In this document: in pieces, positions 46,692 to 56,451 of the stretch
Position numbering within the stretch: position 1 is the stretch's first letter
Layout of the letters: the number at the start of each line of letters is the position of its first letter
Assembly: GCF_014199205.1 (NCBI RefSeq)
Contig: NZ_JACIJD010000017.1
Location: forward strand, 27,183-91,182
DNA from: Muricoccus pecuniae
GTDB lineage: Bacteria; Pseudomonadota; Alphaproteobacteria; Acetobacterales; Acetobacteraceae
Direction: 5' to 3'
Length of the DNA: 64,000 bases
Translations under genes and position numbers: made by a program
The notes under the pieces: model-generated
What the model was told of the DNA's origin: nothing
Seen by the model: only the letters and a program-made list of their open reading frames with translations
The model's database searches: none

Positions 46692-47642
46692 ATGGCGCGT
46701 CGTGTGGCGGTGGTGTTCGGCGGGACGGGATTCATCGGCCGCTATGTCGTGCAGCGGCTCGCGCATGCCGACTATGTCGTGCGGGTTGTCACCCGCGCGC
46801 CGGAGGCGGCGCGGCCGCTGATGACGCAGGGCCTGGTCGGCCAGATCGTGCCCTTCCAGTCCGGCCCGCTCGACGACGCGCATGTCGCTGCCGCCGTCGC
46901 GAGCGCCACGGTGGTGGTCAACACCATCGGCATCCTGGCTGAGCGGCGCGAGGGGGACTTCGGGCGAATCCAGGGCGCGCTCCCCGGCCGGATCGGCCGC
47001 GCCGCCACCGCGGCCGGGGTGCAGCGCGTCGTCCACATCTCCGCCATCGGCGCCGATCCCGCCTCGCCCAGCCTCTATGCCCGCAGCAAGGCGGAGGGGG
47101 AGGCCGCCCTGCGCTCGGCCTTTCCCGGCGCCACGGTCCTGCGCCCCTCCATCGTCTTCGGGCCGGAGGACGGGTTCTTCAACCGCTTCGCCGGCATGGC
47201 GCGCCTGCTGCCCTTCCTGCCCGTGGTCGGAGGAGGGACGCGGTTCCAGCCCGTCTATGTCGGGGACGTGGCGGATGCGGTGCTCGCCGCGCTCGAACGT
47301 GGCGAGGCCGCGGGCGGCACCTATGAGCTGGGCGGCCCGCGCGCCGTGACCTTCCGGGCCCTCATGGAGGAGATGCTGGACATCATCGGCCGTCGCCGCC
47401 GGGTTGTGGAACTCCCGGAGGGGCTCGCGCGCTTCCAGGCCAAGCTCACCTCCTGGATGCCCAACCCCCCGCTGACCGAGGACCAGCTCCTGCTCCTCAA
47501 GCGGGACAACGTGGTGTCCGAGGGCGCGCCGGGCCTGCGGGACCTCGGCGTGGAGCCGACGACGATGGAGGCGATCCTGCCCGCCTATCTCGGGCGGTTC
47601 CGGCGAGGCGGGCAGCGCCAGATCTCGGTTCCGACCAGCTAG
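46692..47642 (+). CDS. NDUFA9-like NAD(P)-binding protein (atypical SDR)
   Basis: A 316-residue atypical SDR starting MARRVAVVFGGTGFIGRYVVQRLA with the GGTGFIG nucleotide-binding loop. HISAIGADPASPSLYARSKAEGEAAL contains the YxxxK pair, and VLRPSIVFGPEDGFFNRFA is characteristic of the complex-I-NDUFA9 family. In alphaproteobacteria such proteins are linked to respiratory complex I assembly or quinone-related functions. Only family membership is supported here. It is followed by a hairpin terminator and then gltDB. Confidence 0.9.
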   Translation: MARRVAVVFGGTGFIGRYVVQRLAHADYVVRVVTRAPEAARPLMTQGLVGQIVPFQSGPLDDAHVAAAVASATVVVNTIGILAERREGDFGRIQGALPGRIGRAATAAGVQRVVHISAIGADPASPSLYARSKAEGEAALRSAFPGATVLRPSIVFGPEDGFFNRFAGMARLLPFLPVVGGGTRFQPVYVGDVADAVLAALERGEAAGGTYELGGPRAVTFRALMEEMLDIIGRRRRVVELPEGLARFQAKLTSWMPNPPLTEDQLLLLKRDNVVSEGAPGLRDLGVEPTTMEAILPAYLGRFRRGGQRQISVPTS

Positions 47643-47657
47643 GTCCGGATCGGACCT
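47641..47657 (+). terminator. Hairpin terminator after the NDUFA9-like gene
   Basis: AGGTCCG-GAT-CGGACCT is a perfect 7-bp dyad with a 3-base loop starting inside the TAG stop and followed by TTGTTG. Confidence 0.5.
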
Positions 47658-47716
47658 TGTTGCGGGCGGTTGAGAACTTTTCTTAACTACCACCGGCGGA
47701 ACCCGGCGGGAATTGG

Positions 47717-47731
47717 GTCAGATGTTCTGAC
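47717..47731. promoter_or_regulatory. Perfect dyad upstream of gltD, possible operator
   Basis: GTCAGA-TGT-TCTGAC is an exact inverted repeat in the 217-bp region between the NDUFA9-like gene and gltD, 128 bp before the gltD ATG. The neighbourhood is AT-richer than usual (AACTTTTCTTAACTA at 47672-47686), as expected for a promoter. The regulator is unknown. Confidence 0.4.
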
Positions 47732-47859
47732 TTAACGGCGCATTTGTGCTCGCGTGGTGCCCGGACGCATGGCAAAACGCCGCCGGAACGGGCGGTCTCG
47801 CACCGTCGCCGCAAGGGGGCTCATTCCCGCCAAGCCCCGCCGAGCTCAAGGATCGCGCC

Positions 47860-49296
47860 ATGGCCGAGCGCATGCTCCAATTCGTTCGCCTCTCCCAGCA
47901 GACGCCGGAGAAGCGCGCGGCGACCATCCGCCGCGAGGATTTCGACGAGATCTACCAGCGCTTCGACCCCGCGCGCGCCTCCGAGCAGGCCAGCCGCTGC
48001 TCCCAGTGCGGCGTGCCCTTCTGCTCCGTCCACTGCCCGCTGCAGCAGAACATCCCGGACTGGCTGAAGCTGACGGCCGAGGGGCGGCTGGAGGAGGCCT
48101 ATGAGGTCAACTCCGCCACCAACACCTTCCCCGAGATCTGCGGCCGCGTCTGCCCGCAGGACCGGCTCTGCGAGGGCAACTGCGTCATCGAGAAGGGCTT
48201 CGAGGCCGTCACGATCGGCGCGGTGGAGCGCTACATCAACGACACCGCCTGGGAGAAGGGCTGGGTCAAGCCGCCCCGCCCCGTGCGCGAGCTGGAGCAC
48301 TCGGTGGGCATCGTCGGCGCCGGCCCGGCCGGGCTCGCCGCCGCGGAGCGCCTGCGCAGCCAGGGCTGGCAGGTCCATGTCTACGACCGCTACGACCGCG
48401 CGGGCGGGCTGCTGATCTACGGCATCCCGAACTTCAAGCTCGAGAAGGACGTCATCACCCGCCGCACCGCGCAGTTCGAGGAGGGCGGCATCGTCTTCCA
48501 CCTGAACTGCGAGGTCGGCCGCGACGTGACGATCGCCGAGCTGCGCGAGAAGCACGACGCTGTGCTGATCGCGACCGGCGTCTACAAGGCGCGCGACATC
48601 GCCGTGCCCGGCACGGAGCTGGAGGGCGTGGTTCCCGCCATGACCTTCCTCACCGCCTCTAACCGCAAGGGGCTGGGCGATGCGGTGCCCGAGTTCGACA
48701 GCGGCGCGCTGAGCGCCGAGGGCAAGCGCGTCGTCGTCATCGGCGGCGGCGACACGGCGATGGACTGCCTCCGCACCTCCATCCGCCAGGGCGCGGCCTC
48801 CGTCACCTGCCTCTACCGGCGGGACAAGGCGAACATGCCTGGCTCCATGCGCGAGGTGCACAACGCCGAGGAGGAGGGCGTGCGCTTCTCCTGGCTCACC
48901 GCGCCCGAGGGCTTCGAGGGCGAGGGGCGCGTCACCGGCGTGCGCGTCACGAAGATGCATCTCGGCCTGCCCGACGCCACCGGGCGCCAGCAGGTGGAGC
49001 CCATCCCCGGCAGCTCCTTCGTCGAGCCCGCGGACCTCGTCATCAAGGCGCTCGGCTTCGATCCCGAGGACCTGCCCGTGATGTTCAACGAGCCCGCGCT
49101 GAAGGTCTCCCGCTGGGGGACGCTGGCGGTGGACCGGCGCACGATGATGACGAACCTTCCCGGCGTCTTCGCCGCGGGCGACATCGTGCGCGGCGCCTCG
49201 CTCGTCGTGTGGGGAATCCGCGACGGCCGCGACGTGGCCGAGCGCATCGCGGAATACGTGAAGGCGCGCGAGACCGTGCCGCAGGCCGCCGAGTGA
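47860..49296 (+). CDS. gltD: Glutamate synthase small (beta) subunit
   Basis: A 478-residue GltD from ATG 47860 (MAERMLQFVRLSQQTPEKRA). The N-terminal cysteine groups CSQCGVPFC, HCPLQQN and CPQDRLCEGNC bind 4Fe-4S clusters. FAD binds at VGIVGAGPAGLAAAERL and NADPH at VVVIGGGDTAMDC. It passes electrons from NADPH to GltB, which makes two glutamates from glutamine and 2-oxoglutarate. Here gltD precedes gltB, 14 bp apart, in one operon. Confidence 0.97.
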   Translation: MAERMLQFVRLSQQTPEKRAATIRREDFDEIYQRFDPARASEQASRCSQCGVPFCSVHCPLQQNIPDWLKLTAEGRLEEAYEVNSATNTFPEICGRVCPQDRLCEGNCVIEKGFEAVTIGAVERYINDTAWEKGWVKPPRPVRELEHSVGIVGAGPAGLAAAERLRSQGWQVHVYDRYDRAGGLLIYGIPNFKLEKDVITRRTAQFEEGGIVFHLNCEVGRDVTIAELREKHDAVLIATGVYKARDIAVPGTELEGVVPAMTFLTASNRKGLGDAVPEFDSGALSAEGKRVVVIGGGDTAMDCLRTSIRQGAASVTCLYRRDKANMPGSMREVHNAEEEGVRFSWLTAPEGFEGEGRVTGVRVTKMHLGLPDATGRQQVEPIPGSSFVEPADLVIKALGFDPEDLPVMFNEPALKVSRWGTLAVDRRTMMTNLPGVFAAGDIVRGASLVVWGIRDGRDVAERIAEYVKARETVPQAAE

Positions 49297-49310
49297 GCGG
49301 GGGAACAGCA

Positions 49311-52300
49311 ATGAGCGATTACGTCTCCGAACACCTCCGCAACGCGGCCACCCTGCGCGACGCGGCCCATATCGACATCACCGAACACGATGCCTGCGGC
49401 GTCGGCCTCGTCGCGGCGCTGGACGGCGTCGCGCGCCGCGAGGTGGTGCAGGCCGGCATCGACGCGCTGAAGGCCGTGTGGCACCGCGGCGCCGTGGATG
49501 CCGACGGCAAGACGGGCGACGGCGCGGGCATCCATGTGGAGATCCCGCAGGACTTCTTCGCCGAGGTCGTGGCCCATGGCGGCGACAGGCTGCGCCCGGG
49601 CCGCATCGGCGTCGGCATGGTCTTCATGCCGAAGTCCGACCTCGGCGCGCAGGAGCGCTGCCGCTCCATCGTCGAGACCGAGATCCTCGTCGCGGGCTAC
49701 GGCATTTATGGCTGGCGCCAGGTGCCGATCGACGTCACCTGCATCGGCGAGAAGGCGAACGCGACGCGCCCCGAGATCGAGCAGATCCTCATCTACGACC
49801 CCGAGGGGCGCGAGGAGGACCTGTTCGAGCGCGACCTCTACGTCATCCGCCGCCGGATCGAGAAGCAGGCCATCGCCGCGCAGATCCCCGACCTCTATCT
49901 CTGCACGCTCTCCTGCCGCTCGATCATCTACAAGGGCATGTTCCTGGCGGAGAGCCTGACGGTCTTCTACCCCGACCTGCTGGACCCCCGCTTCGTCAGC
50001 CGCTTCGCGATCTACCACCAGCGCTACAGCACCAACACCTTCCCGACCTGGCGCCTGGCCCAGCCCTTCCGCGTGCTCGCCCATAACGGCGAGATCAACA
50101 CGGTCCATGGCAACGTGAACTGGATGAAGAGCCACGAGACCCGGCTCTCCCACGCGCTGCTCGATTCCTACATGGACGACATCAAGCCGGTGGTGCAGGC
50201 CGGCAACTCCGACACGGCCTCGCTGGACAACGTGTTCGAGCTGCTGGTGCGCGCCGGCCGCGACGCACCCATGGCCAAGGCGATGCTGATCCCCGAGAGC
50301 ATCGGCAGCAACGCGACCATGCCCGAGGCGCATCGCGACCTCTTCCTCTACTGCAACGCCGTGATGGAGCCCTGGGACGGTCCCGCCGCCATCGCGGCGA
50401 CCGACGGCCGCTGGGTCGTCGCCGGCCTCGACCGCAACGGGCTGCGCCCCATGCGCTACACCATCACGGCCGACCGCATGCTCGTGGTGGGCAGCGAGAC
50501 GGGCATGGTCCGCGTGCCGGAGGACATGATCCTCGCCCGCGGCCGCCTCGGGCCGGGCCAGTGCATCGGCGTGGACCTGCAGGACGCTCGCTTCTACGAC
50601 GACGCCGCGCTGAAGGACATGCTCGCCTTCCGCAAGCCCTGGGGCGACTGGACGCGCCGCACCACGCGCATCGACGAGATCGTCAAGGCCGACGCGCAGG
50701 AGACGGCGGTGCTGGAGGGCGAGGCGTTGCGCCGCCGCCAGCTCTCCATGGGCTACACGCTGGAGGACCTGGAGGCGATCCTGCACCCCATGGTGGAGGA
50801 GGGCGCCGAGGCGATCGGCAGCATGGGCGACGACACGCCCATCGCCGTGCTCTCCCGCCAGTACCGGGGCCTGCACCACTACTTCCGCCAGGCCTTCGCG
50901 CAGGTGACGAACCCGCCGATCGACAGCCTGCGCGAGACGCGGGTGATGACGATCAAGACGCGGCTGGGCAATCTCGGGAACATCCTCGACGAGGACCCGA
51001 GCCAGTGCGACATGCTCATGCTGGACAGCCCCGTGCTGTCCAACGCCGAGTTCGCCGCCATGCGCGCCTATATGGGCCGCACCGCCGCCGAGGTGGACGC
51101 GACCTTCCCGGTCTCCGAGGGCGAGCCCGGCCTGCGCCGCGCCATCGAGCGCATCCGGCGCGAGTCCGAGGAGGCCGTGCGCTCCGGCCACGCCCATGTC
51201 ATCCTCTCCGACGAGGCGCAGGGGACCGAGCGCGCCGCGATCCCGATGATCCTGGCCGTCGGCGCGGTGCACACGCATCTCGTGAAGCACTCGCTCCGTA
51301 CCTTTACCAGCCTCAACATCCGCTCGGCCGAGTGCATGGACGTGCACTACTTCGCCGTGCTGATCGGCGCGGGCGCGACGACGGTGAACGCCTATCTCGC
51401 GCAGGAGAGCATCGCGGACCGGCACCGGCGCGGCCTTTTCCCCGGCCTCAGCCTGGAGGAGTGCGTCGCCAAGTACCGCAAGGCGATCGACAAGGGCCTG
51501 CTCAAGACGATGTCGAAGATCGGCATCGGCGTGCTCTCCTCCTATCGCGGCGGCATGAACTTCGAGGCGATCGGGCTCTCCCGCGCGCTGGTGGCGGAGT
51601 TCTTCCCGGGCACGCAGTCCCGCATCTCCGGCATCGGCCTCTCCGGCATCGCTCGGCGCGTGCTCGACATGCACCGGGCGGCCTGGGATGCGAGCACGGT
51701 CGTGCTGCCCGTCGGCGGCCTCTACAAGCTGCGCCGCCGCGGCGAGGCGCACGCCTTCGAGGGCAGCCTCATCCACCTCCTGCAGAAGGCGGTGGACACG
51801 GACAGCTACGAGACCTACCGGCGCTACAGCCACGCCGTGAAGCAGCAGCCCGCCGTCGCGCTGCGCGACCTGCTGGACTTCCGCGATGGCGTGGCCAAGC
51901 CCATCGCGCTGGAGGAGGTCGAGAGCATCACGGAGATCCGCAAGCGCCTGCTCGCGCCCGGAATCTCCCTTGGCGCGCTAAGCCCCGAGGCGCATGAGAC
52001 GCTCTCCATCGCCATGAACCGCATCGGCGCGCGGAGCGACAGCGGCGAGGGCGGCGAGGATCCCGAGCGGGCGAAGCCGCGCCCGAACGGGGACAACGCC
52101 AACTCCTCGATCAAGCAGATCGCCTCCGGCCGCTTCGGCGTGACGGCGGAGTATCTGAACAACTGCCGCGAGATCGAGATCAAGGTCGCTCAGGGCGCCA
52201 AGCCCGGCGAGGGCGGGCAGCTCCCGGGCTTCAAGGTCACGGGGCTGATCGCCAGGCTCCGCCACTCCACCCCGGGCGTGACCCTCATCTCGCCGCCGCC

Positions 52301-53828
52301 GCACCACGACATCTACTCGATCGAGGATCTGGCGCAGCTCATCTACGACCTGAAGCAGATCAACCCGGACGCGACCGTCTGCGTGAAGCTCGTCTCGCGC
52401 TCGGGCATCGGCACGATCGCGGCGGGCGTCGCCAAGGCGAAGGCGGACGCCATCCTCGTCTCCGGCCATTCCGGCGGCACGGGCGCGTCCCCCGTCACCT
52501 CGATCAAGTATGCGGGCCTGCCCTGGGAGATGGGCCTGTCCGAGACGCATCAGGTGCTGCTGCTCAACCGGCTGCGGCACCGGGTGAAGCTGCGGACCGA
52601 TGGCGGCATCAAGACCGGCCGCGACGTGGTGGTGGCCGCCATGCTCGGCGCCGAGGAGTTCGGCATCGGCACGGCCAGCCTCGTCGCGATGGGCTGCATC
52701 ATGGTGCGGCAGTGCCACTCCAACACCTGCCCCGTCGGCGTCTGCACGCAGGACGAGGCGCTGCGCGCGAAGTTCGAGGGCAGCCCGGAGAAGGTGATCT
52801 CCCTCTTCTCCTTCGTGGCGGAGGAGGTGCGCGAGATCCTGGCCTCGCTCGGCTTCCGCAAGCTCGAGGACATCATCGGCCGCACCGACCTGCTGCGGCA
52901 GGTCTCCCGCGGCGCGGAGGACCTCGACGACCTCGACCTGAACCCGCTGCTGGTGCAGGCCGATGCCGGCGGCCACCCCGCCCACTGCACGCTCGAGGGC
53001 CGCAACGAGGTGCCGGAGACGCTGGACGCGGACATGATCCGCGACGCCCAGCCGCTCTTCACCCGCGGCGAGAAGATGCAGCTTCAGTACAACATCCAGA
53101 ACACCCACCGCGCGATCGGCACGAAGACGAGCTCGATGATCGTGCGGCAGTACGGGATGAAGGGGCTCCAGCCCGGCCACCTGACGGTCCGGCTGCGCGG
53201 CTCGGCCGGCCAGTCGCTGGGCGCCTTCGGCGTGCAGGGGCTTAAGCTGGAGGTGCTGGGCGACGCCAACGACTATGTCGGCAAGGGCCTCTCGGGCGCG
53301 ACCATCGTCGTCCGCCCGGGACCTTCGGCCAACTTCGTCTGGGAGGAGAACACCATCGTCGGCAACACCGTGCTCTACGGCGCGACGGCGGGCGAGCTCT
53401 TCGCGGCGGGGCAGGGGGGCGAGCGCTTCGCCGTCCGTAACTCCGGCGCCAACTGCGTGGTCGAGGGCATCGGCGCCAATGGCTGCGAGTACATGACGGG
53501 CGGCACGGTGGTGATCCTCGGCGCGGTCGGCGACAACTTCGGCGCCGGCTTCACCGGGGGGCAGGCCTTCGTCTGGGACGCGGACAACACCTTTGAGCGC
53601 CGGCTTAACCGCGACACGCTGCTCTGGGCGCGGCTGGGCTCGGCTCACTGGGAGGGCGTGCTGCGCGACCTCATCGCCCGCCACGCGAAGGAGACGGGCT
53701 CGCGCCTCGCCGCCCGCATCCTGAACGACTGGGCGGATGAGCGCGGCTCCTTCTGGCACGTCGTGCCGAAGGACTACGCCAAGCTGCTGCCGCGCCCCAT
53801 GAACGACCAGCTCATGGCGGCCGAATAG
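49311..53828 (+). CDS. gltB: Glutamate synthase large (alpha) subunit
   Basis: A 1505-residue GltB from ATG 49311. The glutaminase nucleophile is Cys29 in EHDACGVG, exposed after removal of a short propeptide. The N-terminal GATase domain (about 29-430) includes YSTNTFPTWRLAQPFRVLAHNGEINT. The FMN/3Fe-4S synthase domain has VSGHSGGTGASPVTSIKYAGLPWE and GCIMVRQCHSNTCPVGVCTQ. The C-terminal beta-helix has GLKLEVLGDANDYVGKGLSGA. Stop at 53828, followed by a GC hairpin. With glnA and glnB this completes the GS-GOGAT ammonia assimilation set. Confidence 0.98.
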   Translation: MSDYVSEHLRNAATLRDAAHIDITEHDACGVGLVAALDGVARREVVQAGIDALKAVWHRGAVDADGKTGDGAGIHVEIPQDFFAEVVAHGGDRLRPGRIGVGMVFMPKSDLGAQERCRSIVETEILVAGYGIYGWRQVPIDVTCIGEKANATRPEIEQILIYDPEGREEDLFERDLYVIRRRIEKQAIAAQIPDLYLCTLSCRSIIYKGMFLAESLTVFYPDLLDPRFVSRFAIYHQRYSTNTFPTWRLAQPFRVLAHNGEINTVHGNVNWMKSHETRLSHALLDSYMDDIKPVVQAGNSDTASLDNVFELLVRAGRDAPMAKAMLIPESIGSNATMPEAHRDLFLYCNAVMEPWDGPAAIAATDGRWVVAGLDRNGLRPMRYTITADRMLVVGSETGMVRVPEDMILARGRLGPGQCIGVDLQDARFYDDAALKDMLAFRKPWGDWTRRTTRIDEIVKADAQETAVLEGEALRRRQLSMGYTLEDLEAILHPMVEEGAEAIGSMGDDTPIAVLSRQYRGLHHYFRQAFAQVTNPPIDSLRETRVMTIKTRLGNLGNILDEDPSQCDMLMLDSPVLSNAEFAAMRAYMGRTAAEVDATFPVSEGEPGLRRAIERIRRESEEAVRSGHAHVILSDEAQGTERAAIPMILAVGAVHTHLVKHSLRTFTSLNIRSAECMDVHYFAVLIGAGATTVNAYLAQESIADRHRRGLFPGLSLEECVAKYRKAIDKGLLKTMSKIGIGVLSSYRGGMNFEAIGLSRALVAEFFPGTQSRISGIGLSGIARRVLDMHRAAWDASTVVLPVGGLYKLRRRGEAHAFEGSLIHLLQKAVDTDSYETYRRYSHAVKQQPAVALRDLLDFRDGVAKPIALEEVESITEIRKRLLAPGISLGALSPEAHETLSIAMNRIGARSDSGEGGEDPERAKPRPNGDNANSSIKQIASGRFGVTAEYLNNCREIEIKVAQGAKPGEGGQLPGFKVTGLIARLRHSTPGVTLISPPPHHDIYSIEDLAQLIYDLKQINPDATVCVKLVSRSGIGTIAAGVAKAKADAILVSGHSGGTGASPVTSIKYAGLPWEMGLSETHQVLLLNRLRHRVKLRTDGGIKTGRDVVVAAMLGAEEFGIGTASLVAMGCIMVRQCHSNTCPVGVCTQDEALRAKFEGSPEKVISLFSFVAEEVREILASLGFRKLEDIIGRTDLLRQVSRGAEDLDDLDLNPLLVQADAGGHPAHCTLEGRNEVPETLDADMIRDAQPLFTRGEKMQLQYNIQNTHRAIGTKTSSMIVRQYGMKGLQPGHLTVRLRGSAGQSLGAFGVQGLKLEVLGDANDYVGKGLSGATIVVRPGPSANFVWEENTIVGNTVLYGATAGELFAAGQGGERFAVRNSGANCVVEGIGANGCEYMTGGTVVILGAVGDNFGAGFTGGQAFVWDADNTFERRLNRDTLLWARLGSAHWEGVLRDLIARHAKETGSRLAARILNDWADERGSFWHVVPKDYAKLLPRPMNDQLMAAE

Positions 53829-53835
53829 GCTTGGC

Positions 53836-53862
53836 GGGGGCCGGCGGAAACGTCCGGCCCCC
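53836..53862 (+). terminator. Hairpin terminator after gltB
   Basis: GGGGGCCGG at 53836-53844 pairs perfectly with CCGGCCCCC at 53854-53862, 7 bp after the gltB stop; only a weak T-containing tail follows. Confidence 0.6.
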
Positions 53863-53978
53863 GTCATGAACTCTCTGTAACGGGGTCGTAAACATCGCCA
53901 CAACAAGGGGATGGCGACCTTTCTTCACCTTTTCCCTCCCTTGCGGCGCGGCGCCCTGGGTGGCAAAGAGCGGCCACC

Positions 53979-54647
53979 GTGCGCATCCTCCATCACCTCC
54001 CTCTCTCCCCCGCCTGCCGCAAGGTGCGCCTCGCCCTGAACGAGAAGCGCATTCCCTATGAGATGCGCGTCGAGCGCGTCTGGGACCGGCGGGAGGAGTT
54101 CCTGGCGATGAACCCCGCCGGCACCGTGCCCGTGCTGGAGGAGGAGAACGGCCTCGTCGTCGCCGACAGCTACGCCATCTGCGAGTATCTCGACGAAGCC
54201 TATCCCGACACGCCGCTCCTCGGCCGCACCCATGCGGAGCGGGCCGAGGTGCGCCGCCTCGTCGCCTGGTTCGACGTGAAGTTCGACCGCGAGGTGACGC
54301 GCAACCTCTATTTCGAGCGGCAGCTCAAGCGGAACCTCGGCTTCGGCAACCCCGATGGCGGGGCGCTGCGCGCGGGCTACGCTAACCTCAAGCCGCATGT
54401 GGAGTACATCGGCTGGCTCGCCGAGACGCGGGCCTGGCTCGCGGGGGGCCAGATCTCGCTGGCCGATCTCGCGGCGGCCGCGCATCTCTCCTGCCTCGAC
54501 TATGTCGGCGACATCGACTGGTCACTGAACGACGCGGTGAAGGACTGGTATGCCAGGGTGAAGTCCCGCCCGGCCTTCCGGCCCATCCTGGCCGATCGGG
54601 TCAGCGGGCTGACGCCCCCGCAGCACTACGCCGACCTCGACTTCTAG
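53979..54647 (+). CDS. fzlA: FzlA-like GST-fold cell division protein
   Basis: A 222-residue GST-fold protein (GTG start) beginning MRILHHLPLSPACRKVRLALNEK. The thioredoxin-like half has NPAGTVPVLEEENGLVVADSYAICEYLDE, the helical half WFDVKFDREVTRNLYFERQLKR. The tail ends PPQHYADLDF, a short C-terminal motif I associate with FzlA, the alphaproteobacterial FtsZ-binding protein needed for constriction. If correct it acts structurally at the division ring rather than as an enzyme. A generic GST is the alternative. Confidence 0.75.
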   Translation: MRILHHLPLSPACRKVRLALNEKRIPYEMRVERVWDRREEFLAMNPAGTVPVLEEENGLVVADSYAICEYLDEAYPDTPLLGRTHAERAEVRRLVAWFDVKFDREVTRNLYFERQLKRNLGFGNPDGGALRAGYANLKPHVEYIGWLAETRAWLAGGQISLADLAAAAHLSCLDYVGDIDWSLNDAVKDWYARVKSRPAFRPILADRVSGLTPPQHYADLDF

Positions 54648-54688
54648 CGCCGCTTCCGCACGGGCGGCGCCGCGGGCCGGACCCGCCC

Positions 54689-55540
54689 TCAGCGCCGCGC
54701 CGGGCCCGCCGCGTTCAGCGCGAGGTTCTGCTCCGCCATGTCGGCGGCCGCGCTGTCCGGGCTGCCCGCCACCACGCTCTCCCAATCCGCCCGCGCCCCG
54801 GCCGTGTCGCCCTGGAGCTGGCGGAGGATGCCGCGCTCCAGCAGCGCCTCGGGGCTGCCGGGCTCGAGCGCCAGGGCCCGCTCCACGTCCCGCATCGCCT
54901 CCTGCACGCGGTCGAGCCGGCGGAGGGCCGCGGCGTGGTACACCAGGGCCTCGACCCGCGTCCCGTCCACGGCCAGGGCCCGTTCCGTATCGGCCAGGGA
55001 ATCGGCGAGGCGGCCGAGGATGCCGGCCGCGATCGCCCGGTCCACCAGCAGCTCGGGATCGGCGGGGGTGAGCGCCAGGGCGAGGGTGAAGGCGCCGTAC
55101 GCCCGCACCGCCTGCCCCGCGACCATCCAGGCCTGCCCGGCCTGGCCGAACACGGCCGCGCGGGCCGTGGGGCCCACCGCCGCCCGCCCGGCGAGCGCCT
55201 CCAGCCGCGCCGCCGCCCGCTCCGGCTCGCCCAGGGCCAGCATGGCGAGCGCCGAGCAGTGGCGCGCCCCGTCCCCGCCGCCACGCGCCTCCCAGGCCTC
55301 GGCGACGCGGAGCGCGCCCTGGGCGTCGTCGCGGAGCTGGGCGAGGCAGGCCTCGTAATCCGGGCTGTCCGCCACGCGCGGCGGCTCGGGCGGCAGGGGC
55401 AGGACCTCCTCCGCGGCCTCGGGCACGGCGGCGGGCGCGGGCGGCCCGGCCTCCATCCACCACCAGCCGCCGCCCAGCACGGCCACCGCCAGCAGGGCGG
55501 CGAGGGGGCCGGTCAGCGGGTTGCGGTGGGTGTTCTGCAT
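54689..55540 (-). CDS. Tetratricopeptide-repeat protein with N-terminal anchor
   Basis: A 283-residue protein from ATG 55540. A single hydrophobic segment (ALLAVAVLGGGWWWM, about residues 14-30) and a Pro/Glu-rich spacer precede TPR-type helix pairs across about 55-275, e.g. GAFTLALALTPADPELLVDRAIAAG and DVERALALEPGSPEALLERGILRQL. It should face the periplasm and act as a scaffold; partners are unknown. It is divergent from the SDR gene with only 46 bp between starts. Confidence 0.85.
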   Translation of the reverse strand: MQNTHRNPLTGPLAALLAVAVLGGGWWWMEAGPPAPAAVPEAAEEVLPLPPEPPRVADSPDYEACLAQLRDDAQGALRVAEAWEARGGGDGARHCSALAMLALGEPERAAARLEALAGRAAVGPTARAAVFGQAGQAWMVAGQAVRAYGAFTLALALTPADPELLVDRAIAAGILGRLADSLADTERALAVDGTRVEALVYHAAALRRLDRVQEAMRDVERALALEPGSPEALLERGILRQLQGDTAGARADWESVVAGSPDSAAADMAEQNLALNAAGPARR

Positions 55541-55586
55541 CCGGGCCAATCTAGCCCTCCGCCGCGGGACCCGCCATGGATGCGGG

Positions 55587-56438
55587 ATGGACCGGCACCT
55601 CCTCGTCATCGGCCTCGGCTTCAGCGGCGCCGCCATCGCGCGGGCGGGCGCCTCGGCGGGGTGGCGCGTCGCCGCCACGGCGCGGGACCCGGCGCGGGCG
55701 AGGGCACCGGAGGGCGTGGAGGTCGTCCCCTTCGCGGAGGCGGGGCCGGCGATCGGGCGCGCGACCCATCTCGTCGTCACCGCGCCGCCGGGGGAGGAGG
55801 GAGATCCGGTGGTCGCCGCCCACCGCCCGGCGCTGGAGGCGGCGCCGCTGCGCTGGGTCGGCTATCTCTCCACCACCGGCGTTTATGGCGACCGCGGCGG
55901 CGCCTGGGTGGACGAGGGCACCGAGCCGGCCCCCACCCAGCCCCGCTCCATCCGGCGCCTCACGGCCGAGCGGGAATGGGGGCGCTTCGCGGGGCGCGCG
56001 GCGGTGGACCTCTTCCGCTGCGCCGGCATCTACGGCCCCGGCCGCAGCGTGCTCGACGACCTGCGTGCCGGCACCGCGCGCCGCACTCTCAGGCCGGGCC
56101 ACGCCTTCGGCCGCATCCACCGGGACGACATCGCCCGCGCCGTGCTGGCCGCGGCCGCTGCGCCGCCCCCGCCGGGCCTACGGGTGCTGCACCTCGCCGA
56201 TGACGAGCCGGCCGAGAGCGCGGTGGTGACGGAGGGCGCGGCCCGGATGCTCGGGATCGAGCCGCCGCCCGGCATCCCCTTCGAGGAGGCGCGGGCCGGC
56301 ATGTCGCCCATGGCGCTCTCCTTCTGGTCGGAGAACCGGCGCGTCGCGAATGCGCGGACCAAGGCGGCGCTGGGGATCGAGTGGCGCTATCCGAGCTGGC
56401 GGGAAGGACTGGCCGCGATCCTGGCCGAGGGCGGCTGA
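55587..56438 (+). CDS. NAD(P)-binding SDR-like protein (YeeZ-type)
   Basis: A 283-residue protein from ATG 55587 with a Rossmann start LLVIGLGFSGAAIARAGAS, LVVTAPPGEEGDPV, then VGYLSTTGVYGDRGGAWVDE and LFRCAGIYGPGRSVLDDL. The arrangement matches extended SDR/YeeZ-like epimerase-fold proteins. Catalytic Tyr-x-x-x-Lys is not evident (the region reads RLTAEREW), so an enzymatic role is uncertain. It reads towards ohrR. Confidence 0.85.
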   Translation: MDRHLLVIGLGFSGAAIARAGASAGWRVAATARDPARARAPEGVEVVPFAEAGPAIGRATHLVVTAPPGEEGDPVVAAHRPALEAAPLRWVGYLSTTGVYGDRGGAWVDEGTEPAPTQPRSIRRLTAEREWGRFAGRAAVDLFRCAGIYGPGRSVLDDLRAGTARRTLRPGHAFGRIHRDDIARAVLAAAAAPPPPGLRVLHLADDEPAESAVVTEGAARMLGIEPPPGIPFEEARAGMSPMALSFWSENRRVANARTKAALGIEWRYPSWREGLAAILAEGG

Positions 56439-56451
56439 GGCCGCGGGCCCG

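Noticed and set aside
48813..51833. A 1006-codon open frame on the minus strand opposite gltD/gltB
   Set aside because: It is antisense to two clear enzymes, rich in His/Arg/Ala/Asp/Gly as expected for the complement of GC-rich codons, and shows no domain.
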